Assembly: GCF_001613345.1 (NCBI RefSeq)
Contig: NZ_BDCE01000118.1
Location: forward strand, 1 to 38,881
Length of the DNA stretch: 38,881 nucleotides
Origin: Nocardia uniformis NBRC 13702
Lineage (GTDB): Bacteria > Actinomycetota > Actinomycetes > Mycobacteriales > Mycobacteriaceae
Direction: 5' to 3'
Shown: positions 14,801-22,826 of the stretch, piece after piece
Numbering within the stretch: position 1 is the stretch's first letter
Layout: each line of letters starts with the position of its first letter
Translations under genes and position numbers: made by a program
Notes under the pieces: model-generated
The model's input: only the letters and a program-made list of their open reading frames with translations
What the model was told of the DNA's origin: nothing
Database searches by the model: none

Positions 14801-17325
14801 GCCTGGTATCGGCCGCAGTGAGTTTCGACGCGCTCGATACCGTGCTGCGCGGTCTCGCCGAATTGGCAAGCGGCGCCGCCTCCATCGAGGCCGATATCTA
14901 TCTCGGCTGGGAGAAGCAGCCGGAGGACTTCGACGAGATGGCGGCTGCCCTCGAGGAAGTCCTCAACGCGCAACCACTGTCGAACCAGGTGCACCGCATC
15001 ACCGCCACGGTCGCGGGCAGCGGTGGCGCGGTCATGCACCACCACTTCACCTTCCGTCCGTCGGCCACCGGTATGGCCGAGGAGCGACTCATCCGCGGTC
15101 TGCACCCCTACATCGCGCAGCGGATGCAGATGAAGCGACTGCACAAGTTCGACCTCACCCGACTGCCGTCCTCGGACGACGAAGAGGTGTACCTGTTCCG
15201 GGCCGTGGCCAAGGAGAACCCGTCCGACGAGCGGCTCATTGCCTTCGCGCAGGTCCGTGACCTGGCCGCACTGCGGGAGCACGACGGTCGGCTGCTGGCA
15301 CTGCCGACGGCCGAGACCACCATTGCCACCTGCCTCGACTCCATCCGGCGGGCACAGGCGCTGCGGTCGACGGCCAAGCGGCTCAATACCAACCGCATCG
15401 TCATGTACATCTGGCCACCGGTCGACGTCACCCGCGCCGAATTGGAGACCATCGCCGGACATGTGCGGCCCGCGGCCGCGGGTGCCGGGCTGGAGGAGAT
15501 CCTGCTCATCGCCCGGCAGCGCGACGCCGATGCCGATGAGCTGGCCAAGATCGCGGTGCGCATTTCCTTCGACGCCACCGGCGGCACCGAGGTGACCACG
15601 GTCGAGCGCACCGACGAGCCGGTCGAACCGCTCGACGAGTACCGGCAGAAGGTGTTGCGTGCCAGCAGCCGCAATACCGTCTACCCCTACGAGTTGACCG
15701 GGCTGCTCGGTGATTTCACCGAGCACGACCTCGATGCCGAGCATGTGCTGGTGCCGGTGGACCGGCCCAAGGGCCGCAATAAGGCCGCACTCGTCGCGGG
15801 TGTGGTCAGTACGCCGACCGAACAGCATCCCGATGGCGTCACCCGGGTGGTACTGCTCGGTGATCCGACGAAATCGCTCGGCGCACTGTCGGAACCGGAG
15901 TGCCGCCGGGTCATCGCGGCGCTCGATCTCGCCGAACGGATGCAGGTACCGCTGGAGTGGTACGCGCTGTCCTCCGGTGCCCGCATCTCGATGGAGTCGG
16001 GTACGGAGAATATGGACTGGGTGGCGGCCGCGCTCAAGCGGATCGTCGAATTCACCCAGGACGGCGGCGAGATCAATATCGTGGTCGCGGGTATCAATGT
16101 CGGCGCGCAGCCGTATTGGAACGCCGAGGCCACCATGCTCATGCACACCAAGGGCATTCTGGTGATGACCCCGGACTCCACCATGGTGCTCACCGGCAAA
16201 CAGGCCCTGGACTTCTCCGGTGGTGTGTCGGCCGAGGACAACTTCGGTATCGGCGGCTACGACCGCGTGATGGGCCCGAACGGTCAGGCGCAGTACTGGG
16301 CACCGAATCTGCATGCCGCGCGCGACATTCTGATGTCGCACTACGACCACACCTATGTGGCGCCCGGCGAGCAGTCGCCGAGGCGGTCCAAGACCGTCGA
16401 TCCCATCGATCGCGACGTCTCCGATTTCCCGCATCTGCTGGCGGACAGCGATTTCAAGACCGTCGGCGAGATCTTTTCGGCTGCCGCCAATCCGGATCGC
16501 AAGAAGCCCTTCGATATTCGGACCGTCATGCGCGCGCTGTCCGACCAGGACCATCCGGTGCTGGAACGCTGGGCGGGTATGGCCGACGCCGAAACCGCGG
16601 TGGTGCAGGACGTGCGCATCGGCGGAATTCCGGTGTGCCTGCTGGGTATCGAGTCGCGGGGCGTGCCGCGTCGCGGTTTCCCGGCCACCGACGGCCCCGA
16701 CACCTACACGGCGGGCACGCTGTTCCCGCGCTCGTCGAAGAAGGCCGCGCGCGCCATCAACGCGGCCAGCGGCAACCGCCCGCTGGTCGTGCTGGCGAAC
16801 CTGTCGGGTTTCGACGGCTCACCGGAATCGATGCGCGCGAAGCAGCTCGAATACGGTGCCGAAATCGGTCGCGCGATCGTGAACTTCCAGGGCCCCATCG
16901 TGTTCTGCGTGATCTCTCGCTATCACGGCGGTGCGTTCGTGGTGTTCTCGAAGGCGCTGAATCCGAATATGACCGTGCTGGCGTTGGAGGGCTCGGTGGC
17001 CTCGGTGCTCGGTGGCGCACCCGCCGCCGCGGTGGTGTTCTCCAATGAGGTCAATAAGCGCACAGCCGCCGACCCGCGGGTGCGTGATCTGGAGACCCGC
17101 GCCGCGAATGCCGCCGGGGCCGACCGTGCGGTGCTGTCCGCGGAACGTGACGAGATCTGGTCGTCTGTCCGTGCCGAGAAACTCGGCGACGTGGCCGCCG
17201 AATTCGATCGCGTACACAATATCCAGCGCGCGGTGGATGTCGGTTCGGTCGACGCGATTATCCGGGCGGCCGAACTGCGTCCCCGCATTATCGACGCCAT
17301 CGAGGCAGGTCTGCCCGGGCGGTAG
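11860..17325 (+). CDS. Single-chain multidomain acyl-CoA carboxylase (LCC type)
   Basis: A 1821-residue biotin enzyme carrying all carboxylase activities on one chain. Biotin carboxylase occupies about residues 1-450, with the glycine-rich ATP loop KATAGGGGRG from Lys163, RRNQKVIEES near 238 and EVNTRLQVEHP near 296. A linker follows, then the biotin carrier domain with ESMKME and biotinyl-Lys621. A long central helical region lies at about 690-1260. The carboxyltransferase halves lie at about 1260-1821 (SSGARISMESG, GGVSAEDNFGIGG, YHGGAFVVFSKALN). The order matches the long-chain acyl-CoA carboxylase described from M. avium subsp. paratuberculosis. It resembles eukaryotic ACC in layout, not the split actinobacterial AccA/AccD enzymes. 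GTG 11860 follows GGAAGGAG by seven bases. Chain-length preference is inferred from family. Confidence 0.92.
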   Translation: MFSRIAIVNRGEAAMRLIHAARDLAAETGLPIETVALHTDVDRNATFVREADIAYDLGPASARPYLDLKALERALLETKADSAWVGWGFVAEDPAFAELCEQIGVTFIGPSPEAMRKLGDKIGAKLIAEEVGVPVAPWSRGEVESLDEALTSAAEVGYPLMLKATAGGGGRGIRVITNEAELVDAYERTRQEAARAFGSGVVFLERLVTGARHVEVQVIADGQGTAWALGVRDCSVQRRNQKVIEESASPVLAPEQVAELKASAERLAIAVGYRGAATVEFLYHPGDELFAFLEVNTRLQVEHPITESTTGFDLVRAQLLVASGGRLEGDPPAERGHAIEARLNAEDPDRDFAPAPGRIARLNLPAGPGIRVDTGVSEGDTIPADFDSMIAKIIAYGRDRNEALGRLRRAVAQTRVVIEGGATNKSFVLDLLIQPEVIDGSADTGWIDRVRGEGRLVSHRHSTVALAAAAIDGYEEDERAERHRLLSTASGGRPQVQHESGRPRDLKLRGVGYRVRVARIGAHRFRIGIEAGGDIRTADVDLERFDDHTGQIVVNGIRYRLTTGTHGPIHVVDVDGVTHRISRDEGGVVRSPAPALVVATPLAVGAEVEAGAPILVLESMKMETVLRAPFRARLKECAVSVGSQVETGAPLMRLEPLADDDAETDTAAVGAVEFDLPEATPVQPHERIARSLQDLRSLLLGFDVDPHDDQRVLEDYLAIRAAAIADNRRPLAEELELVEVFADLAELSHNRSWDEDGGNGHVHSAREFFHTYLQSLDVERAGLPQSYQAKLSQALGHYGVTELDRGPELEAAVFRIFLAQQRPSDTVTVITTLLRGWVREPVPDRALREPVGLALERLVAATQVRFPVISDLARGVVYAWYGLPLLRRNRARVYTNVRKQLTYLDTHPNTPDRVERISDMVRSTEPLVRLLGQRLVRGKLDNTAMLEVLTRRYYGNKGLTGVRTHEADGCTFVIAERRGLSLVSAAVSFDALDTVLRGLAELASGAASIEADIYLGWEKQPEDFDEMAAALEEVLNAQPLSNQVHRITATVAGSGGAVMHHHFTFRPSATGMAEERLIRGLHPYIAQRMQMKRLHKFDLTRLPSSDDEEVYLFRAVAKENPSDERLIAFAQVRDLAALREHDGRLLALPTAETTIATCLDSIRRAQALRSTAKRLNTNRIVMYIWPPVDVTRAELETIAGHVRPAAAGAGLEEILLIARQRDADADELAKIAVRISFDATGGTEVTTVERTDEPVEPLDEYRQKVLRASSRNTVYPYELTGLLGDFTEHDLDAEHVLVPVDRPKGRNKAALVAGVVSTPTEQHPDGVTRVVLLGDPTKSLGALSEPECRRVIAALDLAERMQVPLEWYALSSGARISMESGTENMDWVAAALKRIVEFTQDGGEINIVVAGINVGAQPYWNAEATMLMHTKGILVMTPDSTMVLTGKQALDFSGGVSAEDNFGIGGYDRVMGPNGQAQYWAPNLHAARDILMSHYDHTYVAPGEQSPRRSKTVDPIDRDVSDFPHLLADSDFKTVGEIFSAAANPDRKKPFDIRTVMRALSDQDHPVLERWAGMADAETAVVQDVRIGGIPVCLLGIESRGVPRRGFPATDGPDTYTAGTLFPRSSKKAARAINAASGNRPLVVLANLSGFDGSPESMRAKQLEYGAEIGRAIVNFQGPIVFCVISRYHGGAFVVFSKALNPNMTVLALEGSVASVLGGAPAAAVVFSNEVNKRTAADPRVRDLETRAANAAGADRAVLSAERDEIWSSVRAEKLGDVAAEFDRVHNIQRAVDVGSVDAIIRAAELRPRIIDAIEAGLPGR

Positions 17326-17333
17326 ATAAGGCG

Positions 17334-17367
17334 TCGAGGCCCCGGCGGGCGGATGCCGGGGCCTCGA
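17334..17367 (+). terminator. Carboxylase gene terminator
   Basis: A perfect 13-bp stem, TCGAGGCCCCGGC (17334-17346) with its complement at 17355-17367 and an eight-base loop, nine bases after the stop codon. Confidence 0.8.
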
Positions 17368-17661
17368 CCGCAGATCGTCGGTGAATCCGTTGCAGGCGAA
17401 CTCGCCGACGGTCGCGAGCCGGTCCGAGAAAGCGGCTCGCGTCAAGTCGGCCCCGGCCGTCCGTGGGGGACGCGGGCCGAAGTCTGCTGGTGCGGTGTCT
17501 ATGCGCTTGCCGGGATGACTCAGGGGTGGTGCTTTTTCGGCGCGCCCGGGGTGCGGGCACGCGCGTGAGCTGCGCTCGAGATGGCTTGTGTGGCTTGGTC
17601 TCTCGCGAACATCAACGGGCTTGCGAAGCGTCACCCAGGCTACGCCAATCTTTGGACGACC

Positions 17662-17690
17662 GTCAAGATTTTGTTAGACAAATGTCAAGA
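17662..17690 (+). promoter_or_regulatory. Operator-like repeats before the TetR gene
   Basis: A direct repeat GTCAAGA (17662-17668 and 17684-17690) brackets two overlapping dyads, TTGT-TAG-ACAA (17671-17681) and GACA-AA-TGTC (17677-17686). The segment is AT-rich against its surroundings and lies about 95 bases before the TetR start. An autoregulatory site is plausible. Confidence 0.4.
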
Positions 17691-17780
17691 CGGGCGGCTC
17701 GGGCGTGCCGACTCGGCGATAGAGTGGCAGGATTCGCCGCAGCGGCGGACCCAGCGAAGGAGTAGCTGATCAAGGAGAGC

Positions 17781-18422
17781 GTGGACAAGCGGGCGCGCAG
17801 TGCCCGCGATCAGGTCGACAAATTCGCCGAGCGCCGGACGCAGCTGGCAACGGCGGCGCTGGACGCGCTGGCCGAACTGGGGTACGCGCGCACCAGCCTG
17901 CGGGAGATCGCGCAGAAGTCGGAATTCAGCCACGGCGTCCTGCACTACTACTTCAGCGACAAGGTCGAACTGCTCACCCACGCGGTGCACCTGTACGAGG
18001 CCGTCTGCGTCACCCGCTACGACGATATTGTCGCTACCTCTCGCACCGCAGAGGAACTGCGCCGCGAGTTCACCGCGCTGATGGCCAGCACATTGCTGAC
18101 GGACGCGCCCATGCACCGGCTCTGGTACGACGTGCGCAATCAGAGTCTGTTCGAGGACTCCTTCCGGGGCGAGATCATCGAGATCGATATTCGCCGCCAG
18201 CAGATGATCGCCAATGTCGTGCAGAGCTTTGCCGATCTGTGCGGGCAACCGCTGCTGGTCAGCCACGCCATGGCCTACGCGCTGTTCGACGGCCTCTTCC
18301 ATCAGGCGCTGCTGCGCCACCTCGCGGGCGACCCCGAGGCGTCGAAAATTCTGCGCCACGACGCCGACGCGCTGCTCGACCTGATCGTCGGACCTGCCCG
18401 GGCCGCAGCGCCGGGGCGGTGA
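17781..18422 (+). CDS. TetR-family transcriptional regulator
   Basis: A 213-residue regulator. The N-terminal helix-turn-helix covers about residues 17-63 (RRTQLATAALDALAELGYA, TSLREIAQKSEFSHGVLHYYFSDKVELL). The C-terminal part is helical and would hold ligand-binding and dimer surfaces (LWYDVRNQSLFEDSF, AMAYALFDGLFHQALL), a pattern seen in BetI-like and TetR_C_6-type proteins. The inducer is unknown. GTG 17781 follows AAGGAG at 17772-17777. uvrB follows on the same strand 52 bases later but has its own damage promoter. The dyads at 17662-17690 suggest self-control. Confidence 0.9.
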   Translation: MDKRARSARDQVDKFAERRTQLATAALDALAELGYARTSLREIAQKSEFSHGVLHYYFSDKVELLTHAVHLYEAVCVTRYDDIVATSRTAEELRREFTALMASTLLTDAPMHRLWYDVRNQSLFEDSFRGEIIEIDIRRQQMIANVVQSFADLCGQPLLVSHAMAYALFDGLFHQALLRHLAGDPEASKILRHDADALLDLIVGPARAAAPGR

Positions 18423-18444
18423 CCTCGCACCACCGTGGGAGAAA

Positions 18445-18467
18445 TTGTCGGTGGCGCGTCCTAGTCT
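18445..18467 (+). promoter_or_regulatory. PafBC-type (RecA-independent) DNA-damage promoter of uvrB
   Basis: TTGTCGGTG (18445-18453), eight bases, then TAGTCT (18462-18467) match the mycobacterial RecA-NDp consensus TTGTCRGTG-N8-TANNNT completely. The predicted start lies at about 18474, next to ATG 18475. Confidence 0.82.
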
Positions 18468-18474
18468 GGTGAGC

Positions 18475-20643
18475 ATGGCTTTCGCAACCGAGATCCCGGA
18501 CGATGATCTGCCGTTGGCGCATTCGGAATTCCGGCCGATCGGCGATATCGAGCGGGCCGACGGGCAGTTCCAGGTGGTCAGCGAGCATGTGCCCGCCGGA
18601 GATCAGCCCGCCGCCATCGCGGAGTTGGAGCGGCGGATTCGGGCGGGGGAGCGCGATGTCGTACTGCTCGGTGCGACCGGTACGGGTAAGTCGGCGACGA
18701 CGGCGTGGTTGATCGAGAAGTTGCAGCGGCCGACCCTGCTGATGGCTCCGAACAAGACCCTCGCGGCGCAGTTGGCCAACGAGTTGCGCGAGATGCTGCC
18801 CAATAACGCGGTCGAGTACTTCGTCTCGTACTACGACTACTACCAGCCCGAGGCGTATATGGCGCAGACCGATACGTATATCGAGAAGGACAGCTCGGTC
18901 AACGACGATGTCGAGCGGCTGCGGCATTCGGCCACGTCGAGTCTGCTGTCGCGGCGCGATGTGGTCGTGGTGGCATCGGTGTCGTGCATCTACGGCCTCG
19001 GTACGCCGCAGTCGTATCTGGATCGGTCGGTCACGCTGGAGGTCGGCACCGAGGTCGACCGCGATCGACTGCTGCGACTGCTGGTGGATGTGCAGTACAC
19101 CCGCAATGACATGGCGTTCACGCGCGGGTCGTTCCGGGTGCGCGGCGATACCGTCGAGATCATTCCGTCCTATGAGGAACTCGCGGTCCGCATCGAATTC
19201 TTCGGTGACGAGATCGAGGCGCTGTACTACCTGCATCCACTCACCGGCGATGTGGTGCGGCAGGTGGATATGGTGCGCATCTTCCCGGCCACCCACTATG
19301 TCGCCGGGCCCGACCGCATGGATAAGGCGGTCCAGCAGATCGAGGCCGAACTCGAGACGCGGCTCGCGGAGCTGGAGAAGCAGGGCAAACTCCTGGAGGC
19401 GCAACGGCTTCGGATGCGCACCCAGTACGACCTGGAGATGATCAAACAGGTCGGATTCTGCTCGGGTATCGAGAACTACTCCCGCCACATCGACGGCCGC
19501 CCGGCGGGTTCGGCCCCGGCGACGCTCATCGACTACTTCCCGGACGACTTCCTGCTCGTCATCGACGAATCGCATGTGACCGTGCCGCAGATCGGCGGTA
19601 TGTACGAGGGCGATATGTCGCGCAAGCGCAATCTCGTCGAATACGGCTTCCGGCTGCCGTCGGCCATCGACAACCGACCGCTCACCTGGGAGGAGTTCGC
19701 CGACCGGATCGGGCAGACCGTCTACCTGTCCGCCACCCCCGGCCACTACGAATTGGGCCGGGCCGGTGGCGAATTCGTGGAGCAGGTGATTCGCCCCACC
19801 GGCCTGGTCGATCCGCAGGTGGTGGTGAAGCCGACCAAGGGTCAGATCGACGATCTGGTCCACGAGATCCGGTTGCGCACCGAGCGTGACGAACGCATTT
19901 TGGTCACCACGCTGACCAAGAAGATGGCGGAGGATCTCACCGACTATCTGCTCGGTCTCGGTGTCCGAGTGCGCTACCTGCACTCCGAAATCGACACCCT
20001 GCGCCGCGTGGAACTGCTGCGGCAGCTGCGCCTGGGCGAATACGACGTCCTCGTCGGCATCAACCTGCTGCGTGAGGGCCTGGACCTGCCCGAGGTCTCC
20101 CTGGTCGCGATTCTCGACGCCGATAAGGAAGGTTTCCTGCGGTCGAGCACCAGCCTCATTCAGACCATCGGCCGCGCCGCCCGCAATGTCTCGGGCGAGG
20201 TGCACATGTACGCCGACAAGATCACCGACTCCATGCGCCAGGCCATCGACGAAACCGACCGGCGCCGCGCCAAACAGATCGCCTACAACGAAGAGCGCGG
20301 TATCGACCCGAAACCATTGCGCCGGAAGATCGCCGACATCCTCGACCAGGTCTACCAGGAGGCCGAGGAGACAGAGGTCGAGGTCGGCGGCTCCGGCCGC
20401 AATGCCAGCCGCGGCCGCCGCGCCCAGGGCGAACCCGGCCGCGCGGTCTCCGCGGGCGTCTACGAGGGCCGCGATATCAAGGCCATGCCCCGCGCCGAAC
20501 TGGCCGACCTGATCAAGGAGATGACCGCCCAGATGATGAACGCCGCCCGCGAACTCCAGTTCGAGCTGGCGGGTCGCCTCCGCGACGAGATCGCCGACTT
20601 GAAGAAGGAACTGCGCGGGATGGACGCGGCCGGATTGTCGTGA
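18475..20643 (+). CDS. uvrB: Excinuclease ABC subunit UvrB
   Basis: A 722-residue DNA-repair ATPase that receives damaged DNA from UvrA and presents it to UvrC. Helicase motif I, GATGTGKS, is at residues 66-73. The damage-sensing beta-hairpin YYDYYQPEAY and the DESHVT Walker B follow. Motifs V and VI (GINLLREGLDLPE, QTIGRAARN) come next, and the C-terminal UVR domain (AQMMNAARELQFELAGRLRDEIADLK) contacts UvrC/UvrA. It is close to M. tuberculosis UvrB but has about 27 extra N-terminal residues (MAFATEIPDDDLPLAHSEF and on). ATG 18475 was chosen because the damage promoter starts transcription here; a ribosome binding site is absent and the message is probably leaderless. Confidence 0.96.
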   Translation: MAFATEIPDDDLPLAHSEFRPIGDIERADGQFQVVSEHVPAGDQPAAIAELERRIRAGERDVVLLGATGTGKSATTAWLIEKLQRPTLLMAPNKTLAAQLANELREMLPNNAVEYFVSYYDYYQPEAYMAQTDTYIEKDSSVNDDVERLRHSATSSLLSRRDVVVVASVSCIYGLGTPQSYLDRSVTLEVGTEVDRDRLLRLLVDVQYTRNDMAFTRGSFRVRGDTVEIIPSYEELAVRIEFFGDEIEALYYLHPLTGDVVRQVDMVRIFPATHYVAGPDRMDKAVQQIEAELETRLAELEKQGKLLEAQRLRMRTQYDLEMIKQVGFCSGIENYSRHIDGRPAGSAPATLIDYFPDDFLLVIDESHVTVPQIGGMYEGDMSRKRNLVEYGFRLPSAIDNRPLTWEEFADRIGQTVYLSATPGHYELGRAGGEFVEQVIRPTGLVDPQVVVKPTKGQIDDLVHEIRLRTERDERILVTTLTKKMAEDLTDYLLGLGVRVRYLHSEIDTLRRVELLRQLRLGEYDVLVGINLLREGLDLPEVSLVAILDADKEGFLRSSTSLIQTIGRAARNVSGEVHMYADKITDSMRQAIDETDRRRAKQIAYNEERGIDPKPLRRKIADILDQVYQEAEETEVEVGGSGRNASRGRRAQGEPGRAVSAGVYEGRDIKAMPRAELADLIKEMTAQMMNAARELQFELAGRLRDEIADLKKELRGMDAAGLS

Positions 20644-20707
20644 CGCATACGGCGCCCGCCCCTGATGCCGCGTACCCCGAGTCGGTCCGGCCGCCGGATC
20701 GACTCGG

Positions 20708-20880
20708 ATGCTCACCGAGGTCCGCGATACCGATCTCCCGATCCTCGAATTGGGGTACGGGCGATTGGCGAGCGGGCAGGTGGAGCTGCCGCCGGATCCG
20801 CGCGCGCAGCGGGTATACGTCGCTGTCGCCGACCGGCAGCGACGTTGCCGTACAGCTGCGTCGGATCGGCCACCCCGTCA
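20708..20880 (+). pseudogene. Possible gene fragment
   Basis: From ATG 20708 the frame reads MLTEVRDTDLPILELGYG with strong GC in third positions up to about 20830. It then continues sensibly only in another frame (GSDVAVQLRRIG), ending where the repeat element begins at 20885. This looks like the N-terminal remnant of a gene with a frameshift, truncated near the repeat. No family is recognised and it could be chance. Confidence 0.3.
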
Positions 20881-20884
20881 CCCC

Positions 20885-20920
20885 GTCATCCCGGCGTGCT
20901 TGTGGCCGGGATCCACACCC
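20885..20920 (+). repeat. Dispersed palindromic repeat, site A
   Basis: This copy has GTCATCCCGGCGTGCT followed by TGTGGCCGGGATCCAC. CCCGGC and GCCGGG form a small hairpin. The same unit recurs at 24593-24730 and 30211-30320, always between genes. Confidence 0.7.
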
Positions 20921-21090
20921 GGTGGCGCGGCAAACGGTGTCGGGATGGATCCCGACCCAGACGCGATGCGGGGCGAAGATGCGCCGATTCGGGCACGGTT
21001 GTCCTGGCGACCAGCCCGAATGCCGCGGGCGGGCGCGAATCCTGTCGTCGGCTGGGTGCCCCACGGCCTCTCACCACCGCGCGTACGGAG

Positions 21091-21579
21091 TCAGGACTGC
21101 TGCGCCAGCCACTCGTTGACGCGGCGCTCGGCCTCCTCGCGGGAGACCTCCTCGATGCGGGTCATGACGACCCAGCGGTGGCCGAAGGGGTCCATGACGC
21201 GGGCGAAGCGTTCGCCGTTGACGAAGGTTTCCGGGTCTTCGCCGAGGCGGGCGTTGTTCTCGCGGGCCAGCTTCACCACCGCGTCGACATCGGGGCAGTA
21301 GTGGACGACGCTGGTGTGCACCCAGTCGTCCTCGGGGGCGCGGACCCCGTGGTCGGGCATGGGGACGCCGATCTGGAAGGTGGAGTCGCCGATCTTCAGT
21401 TCGGCGTGCGCGGGCTGCCCGTCGGGGAGGTCGTTGCGGGAGATGAGTTCCGCGCCGAAGACGGCGGTGTAGAAGTCGATGGCCTTATTGCCGTCCGGGA
21501 CGGCCAGGAAGCAGGAGATCGAGTGGTAGCCCTCGGCAATGGGATTCACTGTGGTGCTGGGATTCATGGCGTTGGTCAT
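21091..21579 (-). CDS. VOC/PhnB-like glyoxalase-fold protein
   Basis: A 162-residue protein of the vicinal oxygen chelate superfamily, closest in pattern to PhnB-like proteins. One beta-alpha-beta-beta-beta module starts SISCFLAVPDGNKAIDFYTAVFGAEL and is followed by HAELKIGDSTFQIG. The second module holds VDAVVKLAREN and ends ARVMDPFGHRWVVMT. Histidines in HSIS, HAEL and GHRW and the glutamates around them could form a metal site, but the substrate is unknown. I chose ATG 21579 because AAGAG lies eight bases upstream; ATG 21585 would add two residues. It is divergent from an AraC regulator, which is probably its controller. Confidence 0.82.
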   Translation of the reverse strand: MTNAMNPSTTVNPIAEGYHSISCFLAVPDGNKAIDFYTAVFGAELISRNDLPDGQPAHAELKIGDSTFQIGVPMPDHGVRAPEDDWVHTSVVHYCPDVDAVVKLARENNARLGEDPETFVNGERFARVMDPFGHRWVVMTRIEEVSREEAERRVNEWLAQQS

Positions 21580-21638
21580 GGTCATAACTCTTGCCGCCGG
21601 GGTCAACGCCGGTCTTGTAAGAAAGCGACAGTACGACC

Positions 21639-22757
21639 ATGAGCACCGACGATTTCGCCGACCGAGTCCCACACGCGACCAGTGAGGCCTGCGTCGAGTC
21701 CGCTGTGAGTGCGACCAGCAACCCCTGCGTCGAGTCCGCTGTGAGTGCGACCAGCAACCCCCGCGTCGAGTCCACTGAGAGCTCGACCAGTGAGGCCCGC
21801 GCCGACTCCACTGAGAGCTCGACCGGTGACGCCCGCGCCGACTCCGACGTGAGCATTACCGGCGACCCCCGCCCACACTTCGCTCCAGGCACGACTGGCG
21901 ACAACCGCGGCGACTTCACCGCGCACCGCGTCCCGCCGGAGACCGCGAAGGGCATTCTCCGTCCGCGCGAACAACTTCGAACCTTCACCCACAGCAGACT
22001 CTCCGCCGGTCCGGCGGTGAACCGCTACGTCGAGTGGTACTGGGCCGTGCGATGGGATCGGCGCGGACTACCCACCTACCGCTCCGAGATCCTGTCCTAT
22101 CCGGCGGTCAACCTCACCTTCGAACGCGAGCCCGACCACACCGGCGGCTTCATCACCGGCGTGACCACCACCAAGTACATTCGCGAATTGCACGGCGAGG
22201 GTGAGACATTCGGTGTCAAATTCCGCGCGGGCGGTTTCGGTGCCTTCACCGGCCTCGATGTCGGTGCGATCCGCGACACCGCCGTCGAGCTCACCGAGGT
22301 ACTGCCCGAGGCCGTCGGTCTCACCGAGCAGGTACTCGCCGCCGCGACGCTCGAGGAGCGGCGCGCGATCGTCGAGAGTTTCCTCGCCGATGTCGCGCAG
22401 CACCGCGCCATATCCGACGACACCGCTTACCGCCTGGTCCTCGACATCGTCACCGCGATGGAGCACGATCCGGACCTCACCCGCGTCGACCAGGTCACCG
22501 ACCGCTTCGACATCCCCGTCCGCTCTCTGCAACGACTATTCCGCCGCTACGTCGGCGCGGGCCCCAAATGGGTGCTGCGCCGCTACCGACTCCAGGACGG
22601 CGCGCACCTGCTGGCCGAGGGCCGCACCACCGACCTGGCCGACCTGGCGGTCGAACTCGGCTACTTCGATCAGGCGCACTTCTCCCGCGAATTCGCCAGC
22701 GAGATCGGTATGCCTCCGCTGGAATATGCCCGTTCCGCATTAGCGTCCGAGGGATAG
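21639..22757 (+). CDS. AraC-family regulator with an N-terminal tandem-repeat region
   Basis: A 372-residue protein. Residues 7-90 are seven 12-residue repeats of the type VESAVSATSNPC, encoded by 36-base repeats. A DUF6597-like sensing domain follows (about 105-250: RLSAGPAVNRYVEWYWAVRW, FGVKFRAGGFGAFTG). The C-terminal AraC domain has two helix-turn-helix units (about 265-365: RFDIPVRSLQRLFRRYVGAG and LAVELGYFDQAHFSREFASEIG). ATG 21639 has only a weak ribosome binding site (GAAAG 13 bases upstream), and GTG codons inside the repeats could serve as later starts, so part of the repeat region may be untranslated. It is divergent from the VOC gene and followed by doxX 69 bases downstream. Confidence 0.82.
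   Translation: MSTDDFADRVPHATSEACVESAVSATSNPCVESAVSATSNPRVESTESSTSEARADSTESSTGDARADSDVSITGDPRPHFAPGTTGDNRGDFTAHRVPPETAKGILRPREQLRTFTHSRLSAGPAVNRYVEWYWAVRWDRRGLPTYRSEILSYPAVNLTFEREPDHTGGFITGVTTTKYIRELHGEGETFGVKFRAGGFGAFTGLDVGAIRDTAVELTEVLPEAVGLTEQVLAAATLEERRAIVESFLADVAQHRAISDDTAYRLVLDIVTAMEHDPDLTRVDQVTDRFDIPVRSLQRLFRRYVGAGPKWVLRRYRLQDGAHLLAEGRTTDLADLAVELGYFDQAHFSREFASEIGMPPLEYARSALASEG
21657..21908 (+). repeat. 36-base tandem repeat (seven imperfect units)
   Basis: Units begin at 21657, 21693, 21729, 21765, 21801, 21837 and 21873. Units two and three differ at a single base at their end; outer units are progressively degenerate. All keep the reading frame and encode 12 residues each. Confidence 0.85.
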
Positions 22758-22826
22758 CCGCATCACCGGGCGGTTGGTAGCCATAGCGCCGAAGGTGCTG
22801 GTCGCCGACCCGACAAAGGAGCAGCA

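Larger units (their letters stand above)
17326..17780. other. Intergenic region between carboxylase and TetR genes
   Basis: The stretch holds the carboxylase terminator at 17334-17367 and an AT-richer, operator-like segment at 17662-17690. Reading frames between them have no recognisable similarity and no ribosome binding site, so I see no gene. Confidence 0.55.
20644..21090. other. Intergenic region with a gene remnant and repeat
   Basis: Between uvrB and the VOC gene lies a stretch with coding-like base use (20708-20880) followed by one copy of the dispersed palindromic repeat (20885-20920) and a degraded second copy around 20937-20955. No intact gene is supported. Confidence 0.5.

Noticed and set aside
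13630..16554. 974-residue open frame antisense to the carboxylase gene
   Set aside because: It is opposite an unmistakable multidomain enzyme and its composition (His, Gly, Arg, Gln rich) is that of a high-GC complement.
18259..20715. 818-residue open frame antisense to uvrB and TetR
   Set aside because: It crosses two real genes on the other strand and shows no domain.
21657..21908. CRISPR array
   Set aside because: The 36-base units are contiguous, without spacers, and stay in frame within a protein gene.
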